Positions 54,538 through 64,000 of a DNA stretch of 64,000 nt are shown here, piece by piece. The DNA lies in NCBI GenBank assembly GCA_048772705.1, contig JBLWGC010000121.1:229020-293019 (forward strand). The letters run 5' to 3'. The notes under the pieces are model-generated. The model had not been told where the DNA came from. It saw only the letters and a list, made by a program, of their open reading frames with translations, and made no database searches. The translations under genes were made by a program, and so were the position numbers. Each line of letters opens with the position of its first letter. Position 1 is the stretch's first letter. This DNA is from Leidyana gryllorum EB-2025a. Its lineage: Eukaryota; Apicomplexa.

Positions 54538-56318
54538 CTATGCGAGCATATCCTCAGCATGAGCGGTGGAAGCGGCGTTGTTGCGACGACGCTTTTGGTA
54601 CACGAATGCCCCCGCGATCGCAGTGAGCCCCAGAGTTCCGAAGCCCAATGCGTACAGGAACGGTTTGGGAGTGTAGTCATGTACCAGACCGTTGTAGTAG
54701 TACACAGCGGTCGAGGCCACGGACGAGGCACTGTCCGTTATGGCGTTGATCAAATGATCCAGGAAAGATAGAGCACGGGGGCTTGACGGCTTGTTGCGAC
54801 GCAGACCACCAGTAGAGAATCCGGGTTGAGAAACATCTCCGGTATCGGCATCTGCCGCGAGATCCTCCTGCTGCTGCTGCTGCTCGGAGATAGGGGTGAC
54901 AAACAATTCCTCCGATTGCTCTTCAGCGATCAGAACATCAGCAGATGCGCCCATCAGTTCGGCTTCCGGCTCCTCCTCGGCAACCATCACTTCAGCTGAG
55001 GCTCCAACCAATTCGGCATCCGCCTGTTCCTCCTCTAGAACCTCAGCTTGGGGGGCTATCACTTCTGCTGCAGTCAATACGATGACAACGGGTTCTTCAG
55101 CGATTTCTGCTTCGAGTGGCTCAGCAACGGCCTCCCACTGAGCGACCACGGGGGTAGCAGTCGTTTCGGTGGCGGCTGCGGCTTGACCCTCGACTTCGGA
55201 ATCGCCATTTTCTACCAATTCTGTCTCTTGGCCGACCTGGAGAACGGTTTCCTCCGATTGATCAGCATCGAGACCTTCCAACAACACATCCAATAGCAAT
55301 TCCGGGATAAGGTCTTCAACAGGCTCCTGAGGGAACGATTCAGCACCAGGAGTAGAATCTTCAGCAGCGGGGGTAGAATCTTCAGCAACGGGGGAAGAAT
55401 CTTCAGCAGCAGGGGTAGAATCTTCAGCAGCAGGGGTAGAATCTTCAGCAGCAGCAGCTGTAGTGTCTGGAATAGGGGTTGAGGAAACCTCGGCTCCAGT
55501 CAACAGATCTGTGAGAGCATTGCGAGATTGATCAAACAATTTTTCGACCAAATCTGATGGCAGTGGAGCGTCACGGGCATTGCGGATCAACTCCTGGTCT
55601 CCGGCGGGCACTGATGAAGTTGTGATCTCCGAATCCTCGTCGAACGGTGTAGTAGTGGTCGTGGAAGTGGTCGTGTCCTTGCGCATGCCTCCGAGGAAAA
55701 TTTGTTCGCCTTCCGGAGCTTCAAACAGCTGTATGATGGTGTGGTCTTGGATCGGCAGCTGTTCCTGCTCTGAAACGGCTGGTATAGGAGTAAGCGCGGT
55801 CGAAGCGGTGGCGCCTCCGCGCGTCACTTCCTCCATTTGGCGGTCCGTTTGGGCCTGTGTTTCTGCAGCACGTTGTGCAGAGTCAATATCATCGACTATT
55901 TCGTCAACGAGTTGTTCCAAGCCGGGGGCCACTAGTGACGATATGGATGGATACATTGCGGTTTCACGTACTGTGCTCTGAGATAACAGCGAGTTGTTTA
56001 GCGAAAACTCCGTTCAAGATATTGCCGTAGAGCTCAATCATTTGAGAATCCTGCAAGAAGCGGGGAAGATTGTGAGATGTGACGTCAGCATCCGCCGCCA
56101 ATTGTTGCTCCTCGAGGGGAGATTCCTCGATCTTGATTTCGGCATAGTCTGTCAGAATTGATGAGCATTCGCATAGTTGGGGCGCCTTACCAGCAACATC
56201 CATGGTCAGTGGAACATCTGTGGCGGCAACACCAACAGCGAAAAGAACTACAGACGCAATTAATCTTTGACACAAACACCTTTCACCTACCAGTGGTAAT
56301 GGTGAATGACGCAAGCAT
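54538..56318 (-). CDS. Array gene copy 1: acidic type I membrane protein
   Basis: Four exons (56318-56291, 56247-56191, 56148-55972, 55931-54538) give 551 residues. The intron junctions (43, 42 and 40 nt, with donors GTAGGT, GTAAGG and GTACGT) keep frame. Splicing creates the signal peptide MLASFTITTVLFAVGVAA from exons 1 and 2. The ectodomain is very acidic, with Thr/Ser runs, five AEDSTPA-type heptads and later Glu/Ala/Val-rich repeats such as AELVGASAEVMVAEEE. One transmembrane helix (FLYALGFGTLGLTAIAGAFVY) precedes a short basic tail with KRRR. The plan is that of a surface antigen, mucin-like protein or sorting receptor; that is inference. Compared with copies 2-4 it lacks three residues (VEKLF instead of VEKIEKLF). 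Confidence 0.85.
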
Positions 56319-56960
56319 GATTGAAGCGTTGAACTCCTTCTCGGAATCGACCCTAGACTATGATTCGATCATGTCAACAGTATGCCCCAATTATTAAGAT
56401 TAAATAAAATCATCGAACACATCATCGAACACGTATAAATTGATGACCATCAGCCCCCTAGCACCGTGCATCCGCCATGTGAACTGTGCAAAATAGTAGT
56501 GACGATTCCAACATAGCGGTAGAACGACCAACCTATCACACAGTATGTTTACGGCGTGTGGCATATAAGCCCAAGCTACTGTGCAACTGTGTATTGACCC
56601 CAGTACAGGCTTTCTCCATGTGGATGCCCGGTCGAACGGCGACCTTGGGTGTGTGCGCAGGATATATTATTATGTTTGACCGGGTGTGTCACGGCTCTCT
56701 ATAACGGCAGAGTGTGTAATACGCGGACAAATATCGTCTAGATGGATATAGGGGTCGTACAATGAAATTCAACTTAGGTTGGTCCTGCATTTAATCAAAC
56801 AATCTAAACTAAAAAGTCAAAGGATGTGTGTGTTTCAATAGACATAGCCCTTCTCGCAAAGGTTGCCAGCAGATGCAACTATTTAGAACAGACAGTCCTA
56901 TTAAACAGACAGTCAATGGCGAGCAAACGATTAATCAATAAAAATGCTATATAAACATCT
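56319..56960. other. Array spacer between copies 1 and 2
   Basis: About 640 bp, nearly identical to the corresponding parts of the other spacers. It must hold the promoter of copy 1 and the 3' region of copy 2. A 72-codon plus-strand frame (56486-56704) recurs in the unit 1-2 and 2-3 spacers but has no supporting feature. Confidence 0.6.
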
Positions 56961-57058
56961 ATGCGAGCATATCCTCAGCATGAGCGGTGGAAGCGGCGTT
57001 TTTGCGACGACGCTTCTGGTACACGACTGCCCGCGCAATCGTAAAAATGCTATATAAA
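56961..57058 (-). repeat. Duplicated 3'-end fragment, unit 2
   Basis: Same fragment as at 54435-54533, here encoding an intact YQKRRRKNAASTAHAEDMLA tail in frame. It may serve as an alternative gene end or be a passive relic. Confidence 0.85.
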
Positions 57059-57061
57059 CAC

Positions 57062-58851
57062 CTATGCGAGCATATCCTCAGCATGAGCGGTGGAAGCGGC
57101 GTTGTTGCGACGACGCTTTTGGTACACGAATGCCCCCGCAATCGCAGTGAGCCCCAGAGTTCCGAAGCCCAATGCGTACAGGAACGGTTTGGGAGTGTAG
57201 TCATGTACCAGACCGTTGTAGTAGTATACAGCGGTCGAGGCCACGGACGAGGCACTGTCCGTTATGGCGTTGATCAAATGATCCAGGAAAGATAGAGCAC
57301 GGGGGCTTGACGGCTTGTTGCGACGCAGACCACCAGTAGAGAATCCGGGTTGAGAAACATCTCCGGTATCGGCATCTGCCGCGAGATCCTCCTGCTGCTG
57401 CTGCTGCTCGGAGATAGGGGTGACAAACAATTCCTCCGATTGCTCTTCGGCGATCAGAACATCAGCAGATGCGCCCATCAGTTCGGCTTCCGGCTCCTCC
57501 TCGGCAACCATCACTTCAGCTGAGGCTCCAACCAATTCGGCATCCGCCTGTTCCTCCTCTAGAACCTCAGCTTGGGGGGCTATCACTTCTGCTGCAGTCA
57601 ATACGATGACAACGGGTTCTTCAGCGATTTCTGCTTCGAGTGGCTCAGCAACGGCCTCCCACTGAGCGACCACGGGGGTAGCAGTCGTTTCGGTGGCGGC
57701 TGCGGCTTGACCCTCGACTTCGGAATCGCCATTTTCTACCAATTCTGTCTCTTGGCCGACCTGGAGAACGGTTTCCTCCGATTGATCAGCATCGAGACCT
57801 TCCAACAACACATCCAATAGCAATTCCGGGATAAGGTCTTCAACAGGCTCCTGAGGGAACGATTCAGCACCCGGAGTAGAATCTTCAGCAGCGGGGGAAG
57901 AATCTTCAGCAGCCGGGGTAGAATCTTCAGCAGCAGGGGTAGAATCTTCAGCAGCAGGGGTAGAATCTTCAGCAGCAGCAGCTGTAGTGTCTGGAATAGG
58001 GGTTGAGGAAACCTCGGCTCCAGTCAACAGATCTGTGAGAGCATTGCGAGATTGATCAAACAATTTTTCGATCTTTTCGACCAAATCTGATGGCAGTGGA
58101 GCGTCACGGGCATTGCGGATCAACTCCTGGTCTCCGGCGGGCACTGATGAAGTTGTGATCTCCGAATCCTCGTCGAACGGTGTAGTAGTGGTCGTGGAAG
58201 TGGTCGTGTCCTTGCGCATGCCTCCGAGGAAAATTTGTTCGCCGTCCGGAGCTTCAAACAGCTGTATGATGGTGTGGTCTTGGATCGGCAGCTGTTCCTG
58301 CTCTGAAACGGCTGGTATAGGAGTAAGCGCGGTCGAAGCGGTGGCGCCTCCGCGCGTCACTTCCTCCATTTGGCGGTCCGTTTGGGCCTGTGTTTCTGCA
58401 GCACGTTGTGCAGAGTCAATATCATCGACTATTTCGTCAACGAGTTGTTCCAAGCCGGGGGCCACTAGTGACGATATGGATGGATACATTGCGGTTTCAC
58501 GTACTGTGCTCTGAGATAACAGCGAGTTGTTTAGCGAAAACTCCGTTCAAGATATTGCCGTAGAGCTCGATCATTTGAGAATCCTGCAAGAAGCGGGGAA
58601 GATTGTGAGATGTGACGTCAGCATCCGCCGCCAATTGTTGCTCCTCGAGGGGAGATTCCTCGATCTTGATTTCGGCATAGTCTGTCAGAATTGATGAGCA
58701 TTCGCATAGTTGGGGCGCCTTACCAGCAACATCCATGGTCAGTGGAACATCTGTGGCGGCAACACCAACAGCGAAAAGAACTACAGACGCAATTAATCTT
58801 TGACACAAACACCTTTCACCTACCAGTGGTAATGGTGAATGACGCAAGCAT
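57062..58851 (-). CDS. Array gene copy 2: acidic type I membrane protein
   Basis: Same four-exon structure as copy 1 by position (start 58851, last exon 58464-57062), 554 residues. It has five AEDS-type heptads with a different order of Thr and Ser variants, a five-Gln run, and APDGEQ where the other copies have APEGEQ. Signal peptide, transmembrane helix and basic tail are unchanged. Near-identity with the other copies means very recent duplication or active gene conversion. Confidence 0.85.
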
Positions 58852-59424
58852 GATTGAAGCGTTGAACTCCTTCTCGGAATCGACCCTAGACTATGATTCG
58901 ATCATGTCAACAGTATGCCCCAATTATTAAGATTAAATAAAATCATCGAACACATCATCGAACACGTATAAATTGATGACCATCAGCCCCCTAGCACCGT
59001 GCATCCGCCATGTGAACTGTGCAAAATAGTGGTGACGATTCCAACATAGCGGTAGAACGACCAACCTATCACACAGTATGTTTACGGCGTGTGGCATATA
59101 AGCCCAAGCTACTGTGCAACTGTGTATTGACCCCAGTACAAGCTTTCTCCATGTGGATGCCCGGTCGAACGGCGACCTTGGGTGTGTGCGCAGGATATAT
59201 TATTATGTTTGACCGGGTGTGTCACGGCTCTGTATAACGGCAGAGTGTGTAATACGCGGACAAATATCGTCTAGATGGATATAGGGGTCGTACAATGAAA
59301 TTCAACTTAGGTTGGTCCTGCATTTAATCAAACAATCTAAACTAAAAAGTCAAAGGATAGTCCTATTAAACAGACAGTCAATGGCGAGCAAACGATTAAT
59401 CAATAAAAATGCTATATAAACATC
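58852..59424. other. Array spacer between copies 2 and 3
   Basis: About 570 bp. It matches the copy 1-2 spacer except that about 68 bp are missing after 59357, where TGTGTGTTTCAATAGAC and following sequence should stand. No gene seen. Confidence 0.6.
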
Positions 59425-59523
59425 TATGCGAGCATATCCTCAGCATGAGCGGTGGAAGCGGCGTTTTTGCGACGACGCTTCTGGTACACGACTGCCCGCG
59501 CAATCGTAAAAATGCTATATAAA
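59425..59523 (-). repeat. Duplicated 3'-end fragment, unit 3
   Basis: Third copy of the 3'-terminal fragment, identical in layout to unit 2. Confidence 0.85.
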
Positions 59524-59526
59524 CAC

Positions 59527-61337
59527 CTATGCGAGCATATCCTCAGCATGAGCGGTGGAAGCGGCGTTGTTGCGACGACGCTTTTGGTACACGAATGCCC
59601 CCGCAATCGCAGTGAGCCCCAGAGTTCCGAAGCCCAATGCGTACAGGAACGGTTTGGGAGTGTAGTCATGTACCAGACCGTTGTAGTAGTATACAGCGGT
59701 CGAGGCCACGGACGAGGCACTGTCCGTTATGGCGTTGATCAAATGATCCAGGAAAGATAGAGCACGGGGGCTTGACGGCTTGTTGCGACGCAGACCACCA
59801 GTAGAGAATCCGGGTTGAGAAACATCTCCGGTATCGGCATCTGCCGCGAGATCCTCCTGCTGCTGCTGCTCGGAGATAGGGGTGACAAACAATTCCTCCG
59901 ATTGCTCTTCGGCGATCAGAACATCAGCAGATGCGCCCATCAGTTCGGCTTCCGGCTCCTCCTCGGCAACCATCACTTCAGCTGAGGCTCCAACCAATTC
60001 GGCATCCGCCTGTTCCTCCTCTAGAACCTCAGCTTGGGGGGCTATCACTTCTGCTGCAGTCAATACGATGACAACGGGTTCTTCAGCGATTTCTGCTTCG
60101 AGTGGCTCAGCAACGGCCTCCCACTGAGCGACCACGGGGGTAGCAATCGTTTCGGTGGCGGCTGCGGCTTTACCCTCGACTTCGGAATCGCCATTTTCTA
60201 CCAATTCTGTCTCTTGGCCGACCTGGAGAACGGTTTCCTCCGATTGATCAGCATCGAGACCTTCCAACAACACATCCAATAGCAATTCCGGGATAAGGTC
60301 TTCAACAGGCTCCTGAGGGAACGATTCAGCACCAGGAGTAGAATCTTCAGCAGCGGGGGTGGTAGAATCTTCAGCAGCGGGGGAAGAATCTTCAGCAGCG
60401 GGGGAAGAATCTTCAGCAGCAGGGGTAGAATCTTCAGCAGCAGGGGTAGAATCTTCAGCAGCAGCAGCTGTAGTGTCTGGAATAGGGGTTGAGGAAACCT
60501 CGGCTCCAGTCAACAGATCTGTGAGAGCATTGCGAGATTGATCAAACAATTTTTCGATCTTTTCGACCAAATCTGATGGCAGTGGAGCGTCACGGGCATT
60601 GCGGATCAACTCCTGGTCTCCGGCGGGCACTGATGAAGTTGTGATCTCCGAATCCTCGTCGAACGGTGTAGTAGTGGTCGTGGAAGTGGTCGTGTCCTTG
60701 CGCATGCCTCCGAGGAAAATTTGTTCGCCTTCCGGAGCTTCAAACAGCTGTATGATGGTGTGGTCTTGGATCGGCAGCTGTTCCTGCTCTGAAACGGCTG
60801 GTATAGGAGTAAGCGCGGTCGAAGCGGTGGCGCCTCCGCGCGTCACTTCCTCCATTTGGCGGTCCGTTTGGGCCTGTGTTTCTGCAGCACGTTGTGCAGA
60901 GTCAATATCATCGACTATTTCGTCAACGAGTTGTTCCAAGCCGGGGGCCACTAGTGACGATATGGATGGATACATTGCGGTTTCACGTACTGTGCTCTGA
61001 GATAACAGCGAGTTGTTTAGCGAAAACTCCGTTCAAGATATTGCCGTAGAGCTCGATCATTTGAGAATCCTGCAAGAAGCGGGGAAGATTGTGAGATGTG
61101 ACGTCAGCATCCGCCGCCAATTGTTGCTCCTCGAGGGGAGATTCCTCGATCTTGATTTCGGCATAGTCTGTCAGAATTGATGAGCATTCGCATAGTTGGG
61201 GCGCCTTACCAGCAACATCCATGGTCAGTGGAACATCTGTGGCGGCAACACCAACAGCGAAAAGAACTACAGACGCAATTAATCTTTGACACAAACACCT
61301 TTCACCTACCAGTGGTAATGGTGAATGACGCAAGCAT
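59527..61337 (-). CDS. Array gene copy 3: acidic type I membrane protein
   Basis: Four exons as in copy 1 (start 61337, last exon 60950-59527), 561 residues. It has six heptads, one expanded to EDSTTPA, and a four-Gln run. It also carries the changes EGKAAA and TETIATP in place of EGQAAA and TETTATP. All other domains match copies 1 and 2. Confidence 0.85.
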
Positions 61338-61977
61338 GATTGAAGCGTTGAACTCCTTCTCGGAATCGACCCTAGACTATGATTCGATCATGTCAACAGT
61401 ATGCCCCAATTATTAAGATTAAATAAAATCATCGAACACATCATCGAACACGTATAAATTGATGACCATCAGCCCCCTAGCACCGTGCATCCGCCATGTG
61501 AACTGTGCAAAATAGTGTGACGATTCCAACATAGCGGTAGAACGACCAACCTATCACACAGTATGTTTACGGCGTGTGGCATATAAGCCCAAGCTACTGT
61601 GCAACTGTGTATTGACCCCAGTACAGGCTTTCTCCATGTGGATGCCCGGTCGAACGGCGACCTTGGGTGTGTGCGCAGGATATATTATTATGTTTGACCG
61701 GGTGTGTCACGGCTCTGTATAACGGCAGAGTGTGTAATACGCGGACAAATATCGTCTAGATGGATATAGGGGTCGTACAATGAAATTCAACTTAGGTTGG
61801 TCCTGCATTTAATCATACAATCTAAACTAAAAAGTCAAAGGATGTGTGTGTTTCAATAGACATAGCCCTTCTCGCAAAGGTTGCCAGCAGATGCAACTAT
61901 TTAGAACAGACAGTCCTATTAAACAGACAGTCAATGGCGAGCAAACGATTAATCAATAAAAATGCTATATAAACATC
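61338..61977. other. Array spacer between copies 3 and 4
   Basis: About 640 bp, retaining the 68-bp segment that is missing from the copy 2-3 spacer. No gene seen. Confidence 0.6.
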
Positions 61978-62076
61978 TATGCGAGCATATCCTCAGCATG
62001 AGTGGTGGAAGCGGCGTTTTTGCGACGACGCTTCTGCTACACGACTGCCCCCGCAATCGTAAAAATGCTATATAAA
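61978..62076 (-). repeat. Duplicated 3'-end fragment, unit 4
   Basis: Fourth copy of the 3'-terminal fragment. It shares a CTGCTACAC variant with unit 1 where units 2 and 3 have CTGGTACAC, which hints at the order of copying or at conversion. Confidence 0.85.
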
Positions 62077-62079
62077 CAC

Positions 62080-64000
62080 CTATGCGAGCATATCCTCAGC
62101 ATGAGCGGTGGAAGCGGCGTTGTTGCGACGACGCTTTTGGTACACGAATGCCCCCGCAATCGCAGTGAGCCCCAGAGTTCCGAAGCCCAATGCGTACAGG
62201 AACGGTTTGGGAGTGTAGTCATGTACCAGACCGTTGTAGTAGTATACAGCGGTCGAGGCCACGGACGAGGCACTGTCCGTTATGGCGTTGATCAAATGAT
62301 CCAGGAAAGATAGAGCACGGGGGCTTGACGGCTTGTTGCGACGCAGACCACCAGTAGAGAATCCGGGTTGAGAAACATCTCCGGTAGCGGCATCTGCCGC
62401 GAGATCCTCCTGCTGCTGCTGCTCGGAGATAGGGGTGACAAACAATTCCTCCGATTGCTCTTCGGCGATCAGAACATCAGCAGATGCGCCCATCAGTTCG
62501 GCTTCCGGCTCCTCCTCGGCAACCATCACTTCAGCTGAGGCTCCAACCAATTCGGCATCCGCCTGTTCCTCCTCTAGAACCTCAGCTTGGGGGGCTATCA
62601 CTTCTGCTGCAGTCAATACGATGACAACGGGTTCTTCAGCGATTTCTGCTTCGAGTGGCTCAGCAACGGCCTCCCATTGAGCGACCACGGGGGTAGCAAT
62701 CGTTTCGGTGGCGGCTGCGGCTTGACCCTCGACTTCGGAATCGCCATTTTCTACCAATTCTGTCTCTTGGCCGACCTGGAGAACGGTTTCCTCCGATTGA
62801 TCAGCATCGAGACCTTCCAACAACACATCCAATAGCAATTCCGGGATAAGGTCTTCAACAGGCTCCTGAGGGAACGATTCAGCACCAGGAGTAGAATCTT
62901 CAGCAGCGGGGGTAGAATCTTCAGCAGCGGGGGAAGAATCTTCAGCAGCAGGGGTAGAATCTTCAGCAGCAGGGGTAGAATCTTCAGCAGCAGGGGTAGA
63001 ATCTTCAACAGCAGGGGTAGAATCTTCAACAGCGGGGGAAGAATCTTCAGCAGCGGGGGAAGAATCTTCAGCAGCCGGGGTAGAATCTTCAGCAGCAGGG
63101 GTAGAATCTTCAGCAGCAGGGGTAGAATCTTCAGCAGCAGCAGCTGTAGTGTCTGGAATAGGGGTTGAGGAAACCTCGGCTCCAGTCAACAGATCTGTGA
63201 GAGCATTGCGAGATTGATCAAACAATTTTTCGATCTTTTCGACCAAATCTGATGGCAGTGGAGCGTCACGGGCATTGCGGATCAACTCCTGGTCTCCGGC
63301 GGGCACTGATGAAGTTGTGATCTTCGAATCGTCGTCGAACGGTGTAGTAGTGGTCGTGGAAGTGGTCGTGTCCTTGCGCATGCCTCCGAGGAAAATTTGT
63401 TCGCCTTCCGGAGCTTCAAACAGCTGTATGATGGTGTGGTCTTGGATCGGCAGCTGTTCCTGCTCTGAAACGGCTGGTATAGGAGTAAGCGCGGTCGAAG
63501 CGGTGGCGCCTCCCCGCGTCACTTCCTCCATTTGGCGGTCCGTTTGGGCCTGTGTTTCTGCAGCACGTTGTGCAGAGTCAATATCATCGACTATTTCGTC
63601 AACGAGTTGTTCCAAGCCGGGGGCCACTAGTGACGATATGGATGGATACATTGCGGTTTCACGTACTGTGCTCTGAGATAACAGCGAGTTGTTTAGCGAA
63701 AACTCCGTTCAAGATATTGCCGTAGAGCTCGATCATTTGAGAATCCTGCAAGAAGCGGGGAAGATTGTGAGATGTGACGTCAGCATCCGCCGCCAATTGT
63801 TGCTCCTCGAGGGGAGATTCCTCTATCTTGATTTCGGCATAGTCTGTCAGAATTGATGAGCATTCGCATAGTTGGGGCGCCTTACCAGCAACATCCATGG
63901 TCAGTGGAACATCTGTGGCGGCAACACCAACAGCGAAAAGAACTACAGACGCAATTAATCTTTGACACAAACACCTTTCACCTACCAGTGGTAATGGTGA
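62080..64000 (-). CDS. Array gene copy 4: acidic type I membrane protein (5' tip beyond window)
   Basis: Last exon 63626-62080, with the earlier exons up to the window edge. The start codon, expected near 64010, is just outside. By analogy the protein would have about 602 residues. It is the longest copy because the heptad tract has grown to twelve units, with new AVEDSTPAVEDS variants. It shares the four-Gln run and TETIATP with copy 3, so copies 3 and 4 are probably the closest pair. Confidence 0.85.

Larger units (their letters stand above)
54380..64000. repeat. Tandem array of four roughly 2.5-kb gene units
   Basis: The same unit is repeated head to tail. The gene stop codons lie at 54538, 57062, 59527 and 62080, giving steps of 2524, 2465 and 2553 bp. 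Both coding and spacer sequence are nearly identical between units, with differences mainly in repeat number and a few indels. The array runs off the right edge, so the true copy number is unknown. Confidence 0.97.

Noticed and set aside
54896-55141. Ser/Ala-rich plus-strand frame antisense to the array genes, repeated in all copies
   Set aside because: A shadow of the Glu/Ala-rich coding strand; low complexity and no start context.
55978-56008. 31-nt intron with GTTTTC donor in array copy 1
   Set aside because: The 40-nt intron 55932-55971 has a GTACGT donor and also keeps frame, so it is the better model.
56486-56704. 72-codon plus-strand frame repeated in array spacers
   Set aside because: Its conservation follows from the recent duplication of the whole unit. 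It has no signal peptide, domain or homologue I can see, and the corresponding copy 3-4 spacer frame is disrupted.

Overview
The window is nuclear DNA from a very compact, intron-rich unicellular eukaryote. Nearly every gene is broken by GT-AG introns, mostly 40-70 nt (donors GTGAGT or GTAAGT, acceptors NCAG or NTAG). Standard stop codons are used, and the products are eukaryote-only machinery: a spliceosomal SF3B3, SRP72, a 26S proteasome lid subunit, SKI2, UGGT, RBM25 and a three-domain tRNA ligase. Lineage cannot be fixed from sequence alone. A free-living or parasitic protist (an alveolate such as a perkinsid is one possibility) fits better than animals or plants. Exon models were built by hand by joining frames at splice sites. 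For most genes the summed exon length is an exact multiple of three, which supports the joins.

Layout. 1-9931 is a run of minus-strand genes: a membrane/MORN/alpha-beta-hydrolase protein cut by the left edge, a TBC1D20-like Rab GAP, an amino-acid transporter with a very long tail, and a probable mitochondrial protein. 9966-19221 carries UGGT and SKI2 on the plus strand. 19235-21688 holds RPN12 and an unknown gene on minus. 21951-27403 holds a C2HC zinc-finger protein and SF3B3 on plus. 27400-33500 holds two paralogous 2H-phosphoesterase-like genes flanking a basic protein and SRP72. 33538-43738 holds a UBXN6-like PUB/UBX protein, the tRNA ligase (minus), a nicotinamidase, RBM25 and a small tail-anchored protein. 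44420-49040 holds a proline-rich protein and a group of small secreted or membrane proteins. 49031-54363 holds two C2-domain genes and an 11-exon protein of unknown role. 54380-64000 is a tandem array of four near-identical acidic type I membrane protein genes (minus), the last cut by the right edge.

Themes. Spacing is extreme: neighbours are often 13-40 nt apart, and two convergent pairs overlap at their stop codons. Several genes serve RNA processing (SF3B3, RBM25, SKI2, tRNA ligase, two 2H proteins) and the ER/secretory route (UGGT, SRP72, TBC1D20-like, UBXN6-like), but nothing shows they are co-regulated. No tRNA, rRNA, transposon, viral relic or CRISPR array was recognised. The least explained items are the tandem surface-protein array, the paralogous 2H pair, the transporter tail, and the palindrome CACACGTGTG that recurs inside short introns of unrelated genes.
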